64,000 bases of DNA from Pseudomonas gregormendelii (GTDB lineage: Bacteria > Pseudomonadota > Gammaproteobacteria > Pseudomonadales > Pseudomonadaceae): positions 62,001-126,000 of the forward strand of contig NZ_JADEVO010000007.1 of the NCBI RefSeq assembly GCF_017114825.1. The letters run 5' to 3'. Under the pieces are notes generated by a model. That model saw nothing but the letters and a program-made list of their open reading frames with translations. It was not told the origin of the DNA and did no database searches. Numbering within the stretch: position 1 is the first letter of the stretch; each line of letters begins with the position of its first letter. Shown here one piece after another: positions 37,054 through 46,644 of the stretch. The translations under genes were made by a program, and so were the position numbers.

Positions 37054-37917
37054 ATGACAGCCACTGCATTTACCGAAGCTTCCACCAGCCGCTTTGCCCG
37101 TATCAAGGAAGGCGATCTGGACCTGCAACTGCACTACAACGACGTTGGCGAAGGTGCCGAAACCGTGGTCATGCTGCACGGCTCCGGCCCGGGCGCCAGC
37201 GGCTGGGCCAACTTCCATCGCAATATCGAGCCGCTGCTGAATGCCGGTTACCGCGTGATCCTGATGGATTGCCCAGGCTGGAGCAAAAGCGACACGATCG
37301 TCAGCGAAGGCTCGCGCTCGAACCTCAATGCGCAAGCGCTCAAGGGCCTGCTCGATGTGCTGGAACTGGACCGCGTACACCTCATCGGCAACTCGATGGG
37401 TGCCCACAGCACAGTCGCCTTCGCCCTGGAATATCCTGAGCGGATCGGCAAACTGATCCTGATGGGTGGCGGTACCGGCGGCCCAAGCGCGTTTGTTCCC
37501 CAGCCCACTGAAGGCATCAAGCTGATCGGCGCGCTGTACCGCGAGCCGACCATCGAGAACCTGAAGAAGATGATGAACGTCTTCGTTTTCGATGCCAGTG
37601 GCCTGACCGACGAAATGTTCCAGACCCGCCTGGACAATATTCTGGCGCGCCGCGATCACCTGGAAAACTTCGTCAAGAGCAGCACTCTCAACCCCAAGCA
37701 ATTTCCGGATTTCAGCCACCGCCTGCACGAAATCACCGCCGACACCCTGATCGTCTGGGGCCGTGAGGACCGCTTCGTGCCGATGGACACCGGCTTGCGC
37801 TTGCTGGCCGGCTTGCCCAAAGCGCAACTGCACGTGTTCAACCGTTGCGGCCACTGGGCGCAGTGGGAACACGCCGAGAAGTTCAACCGCATGGTCCTGG
37901 ACTTCCTGACCCATTGA
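37054..37917 (+). CDS. mhpC: MhpC, 2-hydroxy-6-oxononadienedioate hydrolase
   Basis: 287-residue alpha/beta hydrolase that cleaves the ring-fission product to 2-hydroxypenta-2,4-dienoate and succinate. Oxyanion loop [10 protein letters not shown], nucleophile elbow GNSMGAH, acidic residue in WGREDRFVP and histidine in CGHWAQWEH are all in place. The ATG at 37054 follows AAGGA; the longer frame to 36982 overlaps mhpB without homology. Confidence 0.95.
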   Translation: MTATAFTEASTSRFARIKEGDLDLQLHYNDVGEGAETVVMLHGSGPGASGWANFHRNIEPLLNAGYRVILMDCPGWSKSDTIVSEGSRSNLNAQALKGLLDVLELDRVHLIGNSMGAHSTVAFALEYPERIGKLILMGGGTGGPSAFVPQPTEGIKLIGALYREPTIENLKKMMNVFVFDASGLTDEMFQTRLDNILARRDHLENFVKSSTLNPKQFPDFSHRLHEITADTLIVWGREDRFVPMDTGLRLLAGLPKAQLHVFNRCGHWAQWEHAEKFNRMVLDFLTH

Positions 37918-37931
37918 ACACCGAGGCCGAC

Positions 37932-38738
37932 ATGAACCTGACTCAAGACACACTGCGACAGCTCGCCGCTGACCTGCGCCAGGCCGAAGCCCACGGCGAA
38001 GCCATCGGGCCACTGCGCGAGCAGATCGGCGAAAACAACGCCGAAGCCGCTTACAGCATTCAGCGCCTCAACGTCGACCACGGCGTGGCCAACGGCCGTC
38101 GCGTGGTCGGCCGCAAGATCGGCCTGACCAATCCAAAGGTGCAGGCGCAGTTGGGCGTCGACCAGCCAGACTTCGGCACCCTGTTCGCCGACATGTGTTA
38201 CGGCGATAACGAAAGCGTGCCGGTGAGCCGCGTACTGCAACCGAAGATCGAGGCCGAAATCGCCTTGGTCCTCGAACGCGATCTACCCCGCGCGGACACT
38301 ACATTTGCCGACGTAGTGGCGGCCACTGGCTGGGTGGTCCCGGCACTGGAAATCGTAGGCAGCCGCGTGCAGAACTGGAACATCCGCTTCGTCGATACCG
38401 TGGCGGACAACGCCTCCAGCGGCTGCTTCGTATTGGGGGGGCCGGCTCGACGCATCGACGGACTTGACCTGCGCCAAGCCAGCATGCGCATGACCCGCAA
38501 TGGTGAAGAAGTCTCCAGCGGCAGCGGCGCCGAGTGCCTCGGGCATCCGCTCAACGCGGCCGTCTGGCTGGCCCGGACCATGGCTCGCCTCGGCGATCCG
38601 CTGCGGGCGGGCGACATCATTCTGACCGGCGCACTCGGGCCAATGGTGGCGGTGGCCGGTGGTGATCGTTTCGAAGCTGAAATTGAAGGCATCGGCAGAG
38701 TCGGTGTGGACTTCACGGTAGACAGTAGCGCCGAGTGA
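37932..38738 (+). CDS. mhpD: MhpD, 2-keto-4-pentenoate hydratase
   Basis: 268-residue hydratase that converts 2-hydroxypenta-2,4-dienoate to 4-hydroxy-2-oxovalerate. Family features: [35 protein letters not shown] (metal-site acidic residues) and [15 protein letters not shown]. It lies 14 bp after mhpC. Confidence 0.95.
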   Translation: MNLTQDTLRQLAADLRQAEAHGEAIGPLREQIGENNAEAAYSIQRLNVDHGVANGRRVVGRKIGLTNPKVQAQLGVDQPDFGTLFADMCYGDNESVPVSRVLQPKIEAEIALVLERDLPRADTTFADVVAATGWVVPALEIVGSRVQNWNIRFVDTVADNASSGCFVLGGPARRIDGLDLRQASMRMTRNGEEVSSGSGAECLGHPLNAAVWLARTMARLGDPLRAGDIILTGALGPMVAVAGGDRFEAEIEGIGRVGVDFTVDSSAE

Positions 38739-38770
38739 TCGGCGACTTGCGTGCACATGAGGCAATAACA

Positions 38771-39706
38771 ATGAATAAACTCAAAGTCGCCATCATCGGT
38801 TCCGGCAACATCGGCACCGACTTGATGATCAAGATCCTGCGTAACGCCAAGCATCTGGAAATGGCGGTGATGGTAGGCATCGACCCGGCCTCGGACGGCT
38901 TGGCCCGCGCCTCGCGCCTGGGCGTGGCGGTGACCCATGAAGGCGTTGAAGGCCTGACCCGTATGGACACCTTCAAGGACATCGACTTCGTGTTCGATGC
39001 CACCTCGGCCGGTGCCCACGTCAAGAATGACGCCTTCCTGCGCTCGATCAAACCTGGTATCCGCCTGATCGACCTGACCCCGGCAGCCATCGGCCCGTAC
39101 TGCGTGCCTGTAGTGAATCTGGAGCAGAATCTGGATCAGCTCAACGTCAACATGGTCACCTGCGGTGGCCAGGCGACGATCCCGATGGTCGCGGCCGTAT
39201 CGCGCGTGACCAAGGTGCATTACGCCGAAATCGTCGCCTCGATCGCCAGCAAGTCCGCCGGCCCCGGCACCCGCGCCAACATCGACGAGTTCACCGAGAC
39301 CACGTCTAAAGCCATCGAAGTGATCGGCGGCGCCGCCAAGGGCAAGGCGATCATCGTGATGAACCCAGCCGAGCCGCCGCTGATGATGCGCGACACGGTG
39401 TTTGTGCTGTCTGAAGCGGCCGACCAGGCGCTGGTCGAGGCGTCCATAGTGGAAATGGCTGCGGCGGTGCAAGCCTATGTGCCGGGCTATCGCCTCAAGC
39501 AGAAAGTGCAGTTCGACATCATCCCCGAAGACGCGCCGCTGCACATACCGGGCCTCGGCACCTTCTCCGGACTCAAGACCTCGGTGTTCCTCGAAGTCGA
39601 AGGCGCAGCCCATTACCTGCCGGCTTACGCCGGTAATCTCGACATCATGACCTCCGCTGCCTTGGCTACTGCCGAGCGCATGGCGCAGTCGATGCTCAAC
39701 GCCTGA
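38771..39706 (+). CDS. mhpF: MhpF, acetaldehyde dehydrogenase (acylating)
   Basis: 311-residue NAD-dependent enzyme that turns acetaldehyde and CoA into acetyl-CoA. The Rossmann motif is [14 protein letters not shown] and the catalytic cysteine is in [14 protein letters not shown]. It works in a channelling complex with the aldolase encoded next. The ATG at 38771 ([10 protein letters not shown]) is chosen over the one at 38735. Confidence 0.95.
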   Translation: MNKLKVAIIGSGNIGTDLMIKILRNAKHLEMAVMVGIDPASDGLARASRLGVAVTHEGVEGLTRMDTFKDIDFVFDATSAGAHVKNDAFLRSIKPGIRLIDLTPAAIGPYCVPVVNLEQNLDQLNVNMVTCGGQATIPMVAAVSRVTKVHYAEIVASIASKSAGPGTRANIDEFTETTSKAIEVIGGAAKGKAIIVMNPAEPPLMMRDTVFVLSEAADQALVEASIVEMAAAVQAYVPGYRLKQKVQFDIIPEDAPLHIPGLGTFSGLKTSVFLEVEGAAHYLPAYAGNLDIMTSAALATAERMAQSMLNA

Positions 39707-39716
39707 GGAGACCGAC

Positions 39717-40736
39717 ATGACCTTTAATCCCGACAAAAAAATCTACATCTCCGACGTGACCCTGCGCGATGGCAGCCACGCGGTTCGCCATCAGTACTCG
39801 CTGCAGAACGTGCAGGACATCGCCCGCGCTCTGGACAAGGCCAAGGTCGATTCGATCGAAGTTGCCCACGGTGATGGCCTGCAAGGTTCCAGCTTCAACT
39901 ACGGCTTTGCCGCGCACACTGATCTGGAATGGATCGAAGCCGCCGCCGACGTGATCAGCCACGCCAAAATCACCACCTTGCTGCTGCCCGGCATCGGTAC
40001 GGTTCATGACCTGAAAGCCGCGTACAACGCCGGTGCCCGGGTGGTACGCATCGCCACCCATTGCACCGAAGCGGATGTCTCGAAACAACACATCGAGTAC
40101 GCCCGCGAGCTGGGCATGGACACCGTCGGCTTCCTGATGATGAGCCACATGATCCCGGCCGAACAGCTGGCGGACCAGGCCAAGTTGATGGAAAGCTACG
40201 GCGCGACCTGCGTGTACATGGCCGACTCCGGTGGTGCGATGAACATGCAGGACATTCGTGACCGTTTCCGCGCGTTCAAAGCCGTACTCAAGCCGGAAAC
40301 CGAAACCGGCATGCACGCGCACCACAACCTGAGCCTGGGCGTGGCCAACTCGATCACCGCGGTCGAGGAAGGCTGCGACCGCATCGACGCCAGCCTTGCC
40401 GGCATGGGCGCCGGCGCCGGTAACGCACCGCTGGAAGTGTTCATCGCCGCCGCCGAACGCCTGGGCTGGAATCACGGCACCGACCTGTACACGCTGATGG
40501 ATGCGGCGGACGACATCGTGCGCCCGCTACAGGATCGGCCAGTGCGGGTCGATCGCGAGACCCTGGCCCTCGGTTACGCCGGTGTCTATTCGAGCTTCCT
40601 GCGCCACGCCGAAATCGCTGCCGCGAAGTACGGCCTCAAGACCCTCGACATCCTCGTCGAATTGGGCAAGCGGCGGATGGTCGGTGGTCAGGAAGACATG
40701 ATCGTCGACGTGGCGCTGGATCTGCTCAAACGCTGA
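39717..40736 (+). CDS. mhpE: MhpE, 4-hydroxy-2-oxovalerate aldolase
   Basis: 339-residue DmpG/HMGL-type aldolase that splits 4-hydroxy-2-oxovalerate to pyruvate and acetaldehyde. [16 protein letters not shown] holds the metal and catalytic residues; [16 protein letters not shown] carries the two metal histidines. Last enzyme of the operon, 10 bp after mhpF, giving the order A-B-C-D-F-E as in E. coli. Confidence 0.95.
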   Translation: MTFNPDKKIYISDVTLRDGSHAVRHQYSLQNVQDIARALDKAKVDSIEVAHGDGLQGSSFNYGFAAHTDLEWIEAAADVISHAKITTLLLPGIGTVHDLKAAYNAGARVVRIATHCTEADVSKQHIEYARELGMDTVGFLMMSHMIPAEQLADQAKLMESYGATCVYMADSGGAMNMQDIRDRFRAFKAVLKPETETGMHAHHNLSLGVANSITAVEEGCDRIDASLAGMGAGAGNAPLEVFIAAAERLGWNHGTDLYTLMDAADDIVRPLQDRPVRVDRETLALGYAGVYSSFLRHAEIAAAKYGLKTLDILVELGKRRMVGGQEDMIVDVALDLLKR

Positions 40737-40821
40737 ACCGCGCATCACCCCCGGCTGGTCGCCCACGCAGCGGCCGGACGGGTTTGCTTTGCCCACTACA
40801 AAAATAAAACGGGTATTCCAC

Positions 40822-42030
40822 ATGACATCGCTAAACGTGATAACACCGTTACACATGGCGCGGACCATCGGTCTGTGTTTCCTCGTCGCCCTGATGGAAG
40901 GCCTGGACCTGCAAGCCTCGGGGATCGCTGCCCAAGGCATGGCGGCGGCTTTCCAACTGGATAAACTACACATGGGCTGGGTCTTCAGCGCCGGCATTTT
41001 CGGCTTGCTGCCCGGTGCCTTCCTGGGCGGCTTGCTGGCTGATCGTATCGGCCGTAAACGTGTATTGATGGCGTCGGTAGCCCTGTTCGGATTGTTCTCG
41101 CTGGTCACGGCCATGGCCTGGGACTTCAACAGCCTGCTGGTTGCCCGCTGCCTCACGGGCGTGGGCCTGGGCGCCGCGTTGCCCAACCTGATCGCCCTGA
41201 GCAGTGAAGTGGCAAGCCCGCGCCTGCGTGGCACCGCCGTGAGCCTGATGTATTGCGGCGTGCCGTTGGGTGCTGCACTCGCAGCTACCATTGGCATCGC
41301 CGATCTGGCCGGTGGCTGGCAAGTGGTGTTCTATGTCGGCGGAGTGGTGCCGCTGTTGATTGTGCCGCTGTTGGCACTTTATCTGCCCGAGTCGCCACAG
41401 TTTCTCCAGCGCGGCCAGAACGTCGCTCCAGCCGGCGTGGTCCGGGGCCTGTTTCGCGAGGGTGCGGCCCTGCCGACCGCGATGATCTGGGTCAGCTACT
41501 TCTTCACGCTAATGGTGGTCTACATCCTGATTAATTGGCTGCCCAGCCTGTTGATCGGCCAAGGCTTCAGCGGTACCCAGGCCAGCTGGGTGATGTTGGC
41601 GCTGCAATTTGGCGCAGCGACCGGCACCTTGCTGCTGGGCTGGGTCATGGACCGCTTGCCGGCCTGGGCGCTGTCGGCGCTGATCTATCTCGGCATTCTC
41701 GCTTCGCTGACCGCCCTGGGTCTGGCCAGTCAGCTGCAGAGCATGCTGGTGGCCGGGTTCGTTGCCGGCTTTTTCGCGACGGGCGGGCAATGCGTGCTGT
41801 ATGCCCTGGCACCGCACTTCTATCGTCCGTCCGTGCGTGCGACAGGCGTCGGCTGCGCGGTCGCCATCGGCCGATTGGGCGCCATGAGCGGCCCGTTGGT
41901 GGCCGGCAAGATGCTCGCCTTGGGCACCGGCACCGCCGGGGTGATGCTGGCCTCGGCACCGGGGATTGTCATAGCGGCGCTGGCAATGTTTTACCTGTCA
42001 GTGCAGCGCAACGGCTCGCAAGCCGACTGA
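40822..42030 (+). CDS. mhpT: MhpT, 3-(3-hydroxyphenyl)propionate transporter
   Basis: 402-residue MFS aromatic acid:H+ symporter very like E. coli MhpT: TIGLCFLVALMEGLDLQ at helix 1, LADRIGRKRVLM in loop 2-3, RGTAVSLMYCGVPLGAALA, and GRLGAMSGPLVAGKMLALGT near the end. The acidic residue in helix 1 (MEGLD) is a family hallmark. The ATG at 40822 or 40789 could be the start. It follows mhpE by 85 bp. Confidence 0.93.
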   Translation: MTSLNVITPLHMARTIGLCFLVALMEGLDLQASGIAAQGMAAAFQLDKLHMGWVFSAGIFGLLPGAFLGGLLADRIGRKRVLMASVALFGLFSLVTAMAWDFNSLLVARCLTGVGLGAALPNLIALSSEVASPRLRGTAVSLMYCGVPLGAALAATIGIADLAGGWQVVFYVGGVVPLLIVPLLALYLPESPQFLQRGQNVAPAGVVRGLFREGAALPTAMIWVSYFFTLMVVYILINWLPSLLIGQGFSGTQASWVMLALQFGAATGTLLLGWVMDRLPAWALSALIYLGILASLTALGLASQLQSMLVAGFVAGFFATGGQCVLYALAPHFYRPSVRATGVGCAVAIGRLGAMSGPLVAGKMLALGTGTAGVMLASAPGIVIAALAMFYLSVQRNGSQAD

Positions 42031-42102
42031 CTTTCTACCCGTTACACCCCGCGTCGCGATGGGCGCGGGCTTACTCCAACAACAATAAAAGTGAACACTG
42101 CC

Positions 42103-43374
42103 ATGCTCAGGAATTCTCTTGGGGCGCTCAGCGCCTGCGCCTGCGTTTTATCCCTTGGTCAGGCTTGCGCCAGCGGTTTTGTCGACGACAGCCACGCCGA
42201 TCTGGTGATGCGCAACTATTACTTTGACCGCAACTACGTGAATGCCACGCCTCAGGCCGCCGCCCGCGAATGGGCGCAGGGCTTCATTCTCAATGTGCGT
42301 TCCGGTTTTACCGAAGGGCCGGTGGGGTTCGGCCTTGATGCTCAAGGTTTGCTGGGTGTGCGCCTGGATTCCTCACGCGCTCGCGCCGGTACCGGCCTGC
42401 TACCGTATAGCGCCACCACCCGTGAGCCGGCCGATGAATATTCGGAGCTGGGCCTGACGGCCAAAGTCAGGGCGTCGAAAAGCGAGCTGCAATTGGGCAC
42501 CATCAGCACGTTCCTGCCGATCGCTTTCGCCAGCCCTACTCGCCTGCTGCCACAGACGTTTCGCGGCGCGTACCTCAAGTCCCAGGAAATCGACAAGCTG
42601 ACCCTGCACGGCGGCTGGCTCGACCGCATCAACCTACGCGACTCCACCGACTACCAGAAAATGTCGGTGGCCTCGCCCAACGGGCGCTTCAACGGTGCGG
42701 CTGAGTCCGACCGCTTTTCCTTCCTCGGAGGCGACTACGCCTGGTCACCGCAACTGACGCTGAAGTACTACCACGCAGAACTCGCGGACCTGTACCGCAA
42801 GGACTTCTATGGCGTTGTCGACAATCGGCCGATGGGCCCCGGCAGCCTGAAAAGCGACTTGCGCCTGTTTATCACGGGTGAAGACGGCGCGGCCAAAGCA
42901 GGCACAGTGGACAACCGCAACGCCGCCCTGATGCTGACGTACAGCCTGGGAGCCCACAAATTCGGCGCCGGCTACATGCAACTGAGCGGCAAGACAGGCA
43001 TGCCGTACCTGTTCGGCACCGAGCCGTTGGTGATCACCGAGGGTTCCCTGAGCTCCGACTTTCTGAATCCCAAGGAGCGCAGCTGGCAGCTGCGCTATGA
43101 CTACAACTTTGTCGCCCTGGGTCTGCCCGGACTCAATGGCGTGCTGCGCTACGTCAGCGGCGATAATATCGAGTTGCCCAAGTTGGGCGGCAGCAACCTG
43201 AAAGAAAGCGAAAAGGACATCGAACTGAACTATGTGCTTCAGGGCACGCCTCTCAAAGGCCTGGCCCTGCGGGTGCGCAACGCCTGGTACCGCAACGACT
43301 TCAGCCCCCAGGCCAGCCATCGGGATGACAATGAGCTGCGGGTGAATGTCGATTACACATGGAAATTATGGTGA
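42103..43374 (+). CDS. OprD-family outer-membrane porin
   Basis: 423 residues beginning with a signal peptide (MLRNSLGALSACACVLSLGQ, cleavage near ACA-SG) and the OprD start FVDDSHADLVMRNYYFDRNY. The C-terminus ends in an aromatic residue-rich strand (VDYTWKLW), as in beta barrels. OprD porins admit aromatic or amino acids; its place after mhpT suggests uptake of hydroxyphenylpropionates. The ATG at 42103 is preferred over 42091. Confidence 0.92.
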   Translation: MLRNSLGALSACACVLSLGQACASGFVDDSHADLVMRNYYFDRNYVNATPQAAAREWAQGFILNVRSGFTEGPVGFGLDAQGLLGVRLDSSRARAGTGLLPYSATTREPADEYSELGLTAKVRASKSELQLGTISTFLPIAFASPTRLLPQTFRGAYLKSQEIDKLTLHGGWLDRINLRDSTDYQKMSVASPNGRFNGAAESDRFSFLGGDYAWSPQLTLKYYHAELADLYRKDFYGVVDNRPMGPGSLKSDLRLFITGEDGAAKAGTVDNRNAALMLTYSLGAHKFGAGYMQLSGKTGMPYLFGTEPLVITEGSLSSDFLNPKERSWQLRYDYNFVALGLPGLNGVLRYVSGDNIELPKLGGSNLKESEKDIELNYVLQGTPLKGLALRVRNAWYRNDFSPQASHRDDNELRVNVDYTWKLW

Positions 43375-43708
43375 GTTCCGGCCGGTTCCCCGGTGAGGCG
43401 CCAATACTTGCATCACGAAGATGTGCGTACCCCGTCATTGGATCAAGCCGGCTCCATAGGCCAGATTCCTGGTTTGCAGGTAGCGCCCAGCGCTTGCTAC
43501 GGGCCGATTTCGGCCCGTTGTGACCGATTTTCATGTTCCTAGAGCCCTGCTTTAGATCCAAAGCGGTTATTGAAACCGAGTCAGTTTATAGTGCTAACTG
43601 GCAACAGGATTACTGCAGGTCGTCAACGCTGATTAAGCCAAGCGGCAGCCGATAGAGCAGAGGACCGCCAATTGTCGGACCAACAACAGGTGTTTCTAGC
43701 GAATAATT
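43375..43708. other. Non-coding junction between the mhp locus and a low-GC islet
   Basis: 334 bases without a convincing gene. It carries the stem-loop at 43499-43518; beyond about 43560 the composition becomes AT-richer. The middle reads like the decayed end of a mobile element, but no terminal inverted repeat could be matched by eye. Confidence 0.4.
43499..43518 (+). terminator. Stem-loop after the porin gene
   Basis: ACGGGCCG-ATTT-CGGCCCGT is a perfect 8-bp GC-rich stem with a 4-base loop, 125 bp after the porin stop. Only a short T-rich stretch (GATTTT) follows at some distance, so termination is possible but not certain. Confidence 0.45.
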
Positions 43709-44026
43709 TCAGATTGTAAAACTTATTTTATTTACATCTGAAGTTACAGTTGATAGCGCCTCCACACGGCTAATAAAATTCAAAAAGTGAGGCGTGTACA
43801 TATGTGCATCCAAATCGTCTTGACTTCTCCACACCTCGTGAATCACGAAAGATCTCTCTTCAAATGTTTCACGATACAAACTATATTCCATGCAGCCGGC
43901 TTCCAATTTTTTCGCACAAACAAGTTCATGTAATGCACTTAGTAAACCGGGGGCTTCTTTTTCGCTAACAGCCAACTTGGCAATAACATAAACAGGGGGA
44001 GCTGAAACAATATCGCTACTTTTCAT
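43709..44026 (-). CDS. Antibiotic biosynthesis monooxygenase (ABM)-domain protein
   Basis: 105 residues with the ABM/YgiN-like dimeric alpha-beta barrel: PPVYVIAKLAVSEKEA at the start and CMEYSLYRETFEERSFVIHE, WRSQDDLDAH, TPHF in the expected order. Relatives are quinol monooxygenases or handle reactive aldehydes. Lower GC than the genome. It lies 28 bp downstream of the quinone oxidoreductase gene on the same strand, so probably one operon. Confidence 0.85.
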   Translation of the reverse strand: MKSSDIVSAPPVYVIAKLAVSEKEAPGLLSALHELVCAKKLEAGCMEYSLYRETFEERSFVIHEVWRSQDDLDAHMYTPHFLNFISRVEALSTVTSDVNKISFTI

Positions 44027-44054
44027 AATATCCTGACGTCCGCTCTTAAGATAA

Positions 44055-45053
44055 TTAATCAGTTCGCTCGATGATGACTTTTCCTATTGCATTGCCTGAT
44101 TCCATGCGAGCGTGAGCAGCTCGCACGCCATCTACGGTAAAGTCAAATCTGCTATCTATCAATGTCTTGATCTGGCCGCGATCCACTAGTGATGCTAAGC
44201 GCTCTAGAATGTTACCGTGATGGGCACGCCCGACATTGTGAATAATTGATACAGCCATAAATACAACGTCTAATCTCAATGCTTTGAAGTGCATATCCGT
44301 AAGATCGTAGGTGTCGTAACCAATAGTCGAAATCACATGGCCTTTCAGCTTTGCAACGCGCAAGGAATGTTGAAGAACTTGCCCGCCTAATGTGTCAAAT
44401 ACAACATCAAACCCATCACCCTTGGTAATGCGTTGACGATAATCATCAGGAGACTCATCCTTGTAGAAAATAATTTCGTCTGCTCCCAGCCTGCGGGCAA
44501 TTTCCGCTTTCTCCTGGTTGGAAACAGTTGTCGAAACACGAGCACCTAAAACCTTTGCCAACTGTATGCCGATGTGCGCTACACCACCAGTTCCACCATG
44601 AACCAGTACGTTATCGTCGGGCTGGATTGCGGCTTTGTCTACAAGTGCCTCCCACGCCGTAATCGCAACCAATGGCAGACTTGCGGCCTCACCAAAAGAA
44701 AGAACTTTCGGTTTGAGAGCGAGCATTTCGGCATCAGCCTCCATCTGCTCTGCGAGTGCGCCGGGGATACCCACAATACCTCCGAAACAGCCGTACACCT
44801 CGTCGCCGACTTTAAAGCGAGTTACGCCAACCCCGACCGAACTGACGACTCCGGCCACGTCGATATGAAGGATGGCTGGGAATTTCAGCCCGGCAGTGCC
44901 TTCGCTGCCCTTGCGAATCTTGGTATCGACCGGATTCACACTTGTGGCACGAACATCGATAAGCACGTGCCCTGGTCGAACCCCCGGAGTCTCAACATCT
45001 ATTTCTGTGAAGACCCCTGTGCCGCCATGAGCGTAGATCGCAATAGCTTTCAT
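44055..45053 (-). CDS. Zinc-free medium-chain reductase, quinone oxidoreductase-like
   Basis: 332 residues of the MDR superfamily: N-terminal GroES-like domain (VRATSVNPVDTKIRKG), then a nucleotide-binding domain with VLVHGGTGGVAHIGIQLAKV. The structural-zinc cysteines of alcohol dehydrogenases are not evident, which fits the quinone reductase branch. The ATG at 45053 (MKAIAIYAHGG) is chosen. Divergent LysR gene upstream; ABM protein downstream. Confidence 0.88.
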   Translation of the reverse strand: MKAIAIYAHGGTGVFTEIDVETPGVRPGHVLIDVRATSVNPVDTKIRKGSEGTAGLKFPAILHIDVAGVVSSVGVGVTRFKVGDEVYGCFGGIVGIPGALAEQMEADAEMLALKPKVLSFGEAASLPLVAITAWEALVDKAAIQPDDNVLVHGGTGGVAHIGIQLAKVLGARVSTTVSNQEKAEIARRLGADEIIFYKDESPDDYRQRITKGDGFDVVFDTLGGQVLQHSLRVAKLKGHVISTIGYDTYDLTDMHFKALRLDVVFMAVSIIHNVGRAHHGNILERLASLVDRGQIKTLIDSRFDFTVDGVRAAHARMESGNAIGKVIIERTD

Positions 45054-45155
45054 TGAATGTTTCCAGTGCAAGGAGAAAGGCCAAACTAGCACCGTTTGCC
45101 GGTTGTGAATATGCTATAGTTCTTGATTGTTTCGGTCCTGTTGGTTGCGAATCTT

Positions 45156-46043
45156 ATGATTGATTCCGTTGATGAACTACGCTTATTCATTGCCGTTTAT
45201 GAGTCTGGATCCTTACGCGGCGCCTCTGAACATTTACGATTGACTCCAGCGGGCGCGAGCAAACGTCTCCTTACACTGGAAAATCGTCTGGGTCGGCGCT
45301 TGTTTAACAGGACCACTCGCAAGCTAAGTCCGACGACGGACGGTGAAATCTTGTACCGTTATGCCCAGAAGATATTGATATCGGTGAATGATGCAGAAAA
45401 GTTATTTCTTAACCGCACTGAGCTGGAGGGGCATCTAAGAATTACTGCGTCGGCAACATTTGTACAAAGCTATTTGTCGCCGGTTGTGAGTGAATTTCTT
45501 CGGGCCTACCCCAAGGTCATAATGGACATTATCCCGACGGATCAAGTGATGGATCTGGCAAAAAGTGGAATTAACCTTGCGATACGACATGGATTTCTTC
45601 CTGACTCAAATTTGATTGCGCGCAAAATTTCTTCTTCTCGGCGTTTGATATGCGCCTCTCCCGAATATTGGGGAAATCATGGCTTTCCGGAAAAACCAAA
45701 TGACCTCATTTCATTGGATGGAGTTATTGTTGGGAAGGACTCGAGCTGGACGGTTTCGAAGGGAGATACACATCATCTCGTCAAACTAAAGAATCGGTTT
45801 TCTTCTAGTCTTGGAGAAGTCGTGCGTCAAATGGCAATCGCCGGCCATGGCGTTGCACTACTTATGGATTGGCATGTGCGCGAAGATTTAGAGAGAGGAA
45901 CTCTTGTAGAGGCTCTTCCAGATTGGATAGTTGAGCCTCCTGTCGGCATCTACGCTGTCTATCCGTCAAGGGAAAATGTATCTCCAGTAGTAGAAGTCTT
46001 TATAGATCATCTTCAAAAATGGATCAAAGGGCACCCACTGTAA
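45156..46043 (+). CDS. LysR-family regulator of the quinone oxidoreductase islet
   Basis: 295 residues, helix-turn-helix FIAVYESGSLRGASEHLRLT then GASKRLLTLENRLGRRLF and FNRTTRKLSPTTDGE, followed by a CrgA/DmlR-like effector domain (CASPEYWGNHGFPEKP). Low GC. It is divergent from the reductase with about 100 bp between, so it most likely controls it. The ATG at 45156 is chosen because LysR homology starts at MIDSVDELRLF. Confidence 0.87.
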   Translation: MIDSVDELRLFIAVYESGSLRGASEHLRLTPAGASKRLLTLENRLGRRLFNRTTRKLSPTTDGEILYRYAQKILISVNDAEKLFLNRTELEGHLRITASATFVQSYLSPVVSEFLRAYPKVIMDIIPTDQVMDLAKSGINLAIRHGFLPDSNLIARKISSSRRLICASPEYWGNHGFPEKPNDLISLDGVIVGKDSSWTVSKGDTHHLVKLKNRFSSSLGEVVRQMAIAGHGVALLMDWHVREDLERGTLVEALPDWIVEPPVGIYAVYPSRENVSPVVEVFIDHLQKWIKGHPL

Positions 46044-46165
46044 AATTTTGCTTCTTCGACCTGCGCGCAAACTTCTCTGCGTCGAGTAAGAAGAACTATA
46101 AGGGACGTGTCTATGTGTAGTGCTCTAGCCAAAAGCAGACGTCCATGAATGACCGCTTCCGACCC

Positions 46166-46545
46166 AGGCTGTGTGAAAACTCCCGCAGTTGTCTAATCTT
46201 CTGATCGTCTAGATCGTAACGGGCGATCATGAAAAGATTTATTGAAGGTGAGGCTCGGACGCAAGTCACCTTGCTGCCGGAGTGTCTGGACGATTACGTA
46301 TCTGAAGAAAATCCAGTGCGCGTGGTCGATGTTTTCGTCGATGAACTCGACCTGGGCGTACTTGGTTTTGAGAGCTCTTCCTCACAGGCCCAGATGCACG
46401 CTCAATGGCCAAGAGCGGCCGAGGCACCGAAACGGTTGGTTACAACGTACAAACGCTGTCGACGACAAACACCATCTGATCATTGCCCATGAGGTGAGCA
46501 ACGTTGGTAATGATCGTGGGCAACTGAGCAATATGGCGAACCCGC
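46166..46545 (+). mobile_element. IS1182-family transposase remnant
   Basis: A wrecked insertion sequence. The left end resembles the CAGGCTGTGTGAAAACTC type seen at these elements (about 46168). The transposase N-terminus (MKRFIEGEARTQVTLLPECL, VDVFVDELDLGVLGFE) is intact to about 46380, then joins a middle segment (MAKSGRGTETVGYNVQT) after an internal deletion. A further base loss shifts frame before VDDKHHLIIAHEVSN. The C-terminal part and the right end are missing. Confidence 0.75.
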
Positions 46546-46644
46546 GTCAAAAGCAGCCTTTCGGCCACTGCTTCCCCACCCTATCGTTCTCCCCACTCGC
46601 AAGGAGCACTTCGTTCCCGCTTCCTTGCTAATCGAGGAGCGATA

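Noticed and set aside
38198..39736. 512-codon minus-strand frame across mhpD/mhpF
   Set aside because: Antisense to two well-identified genes and without recognisable motifs.
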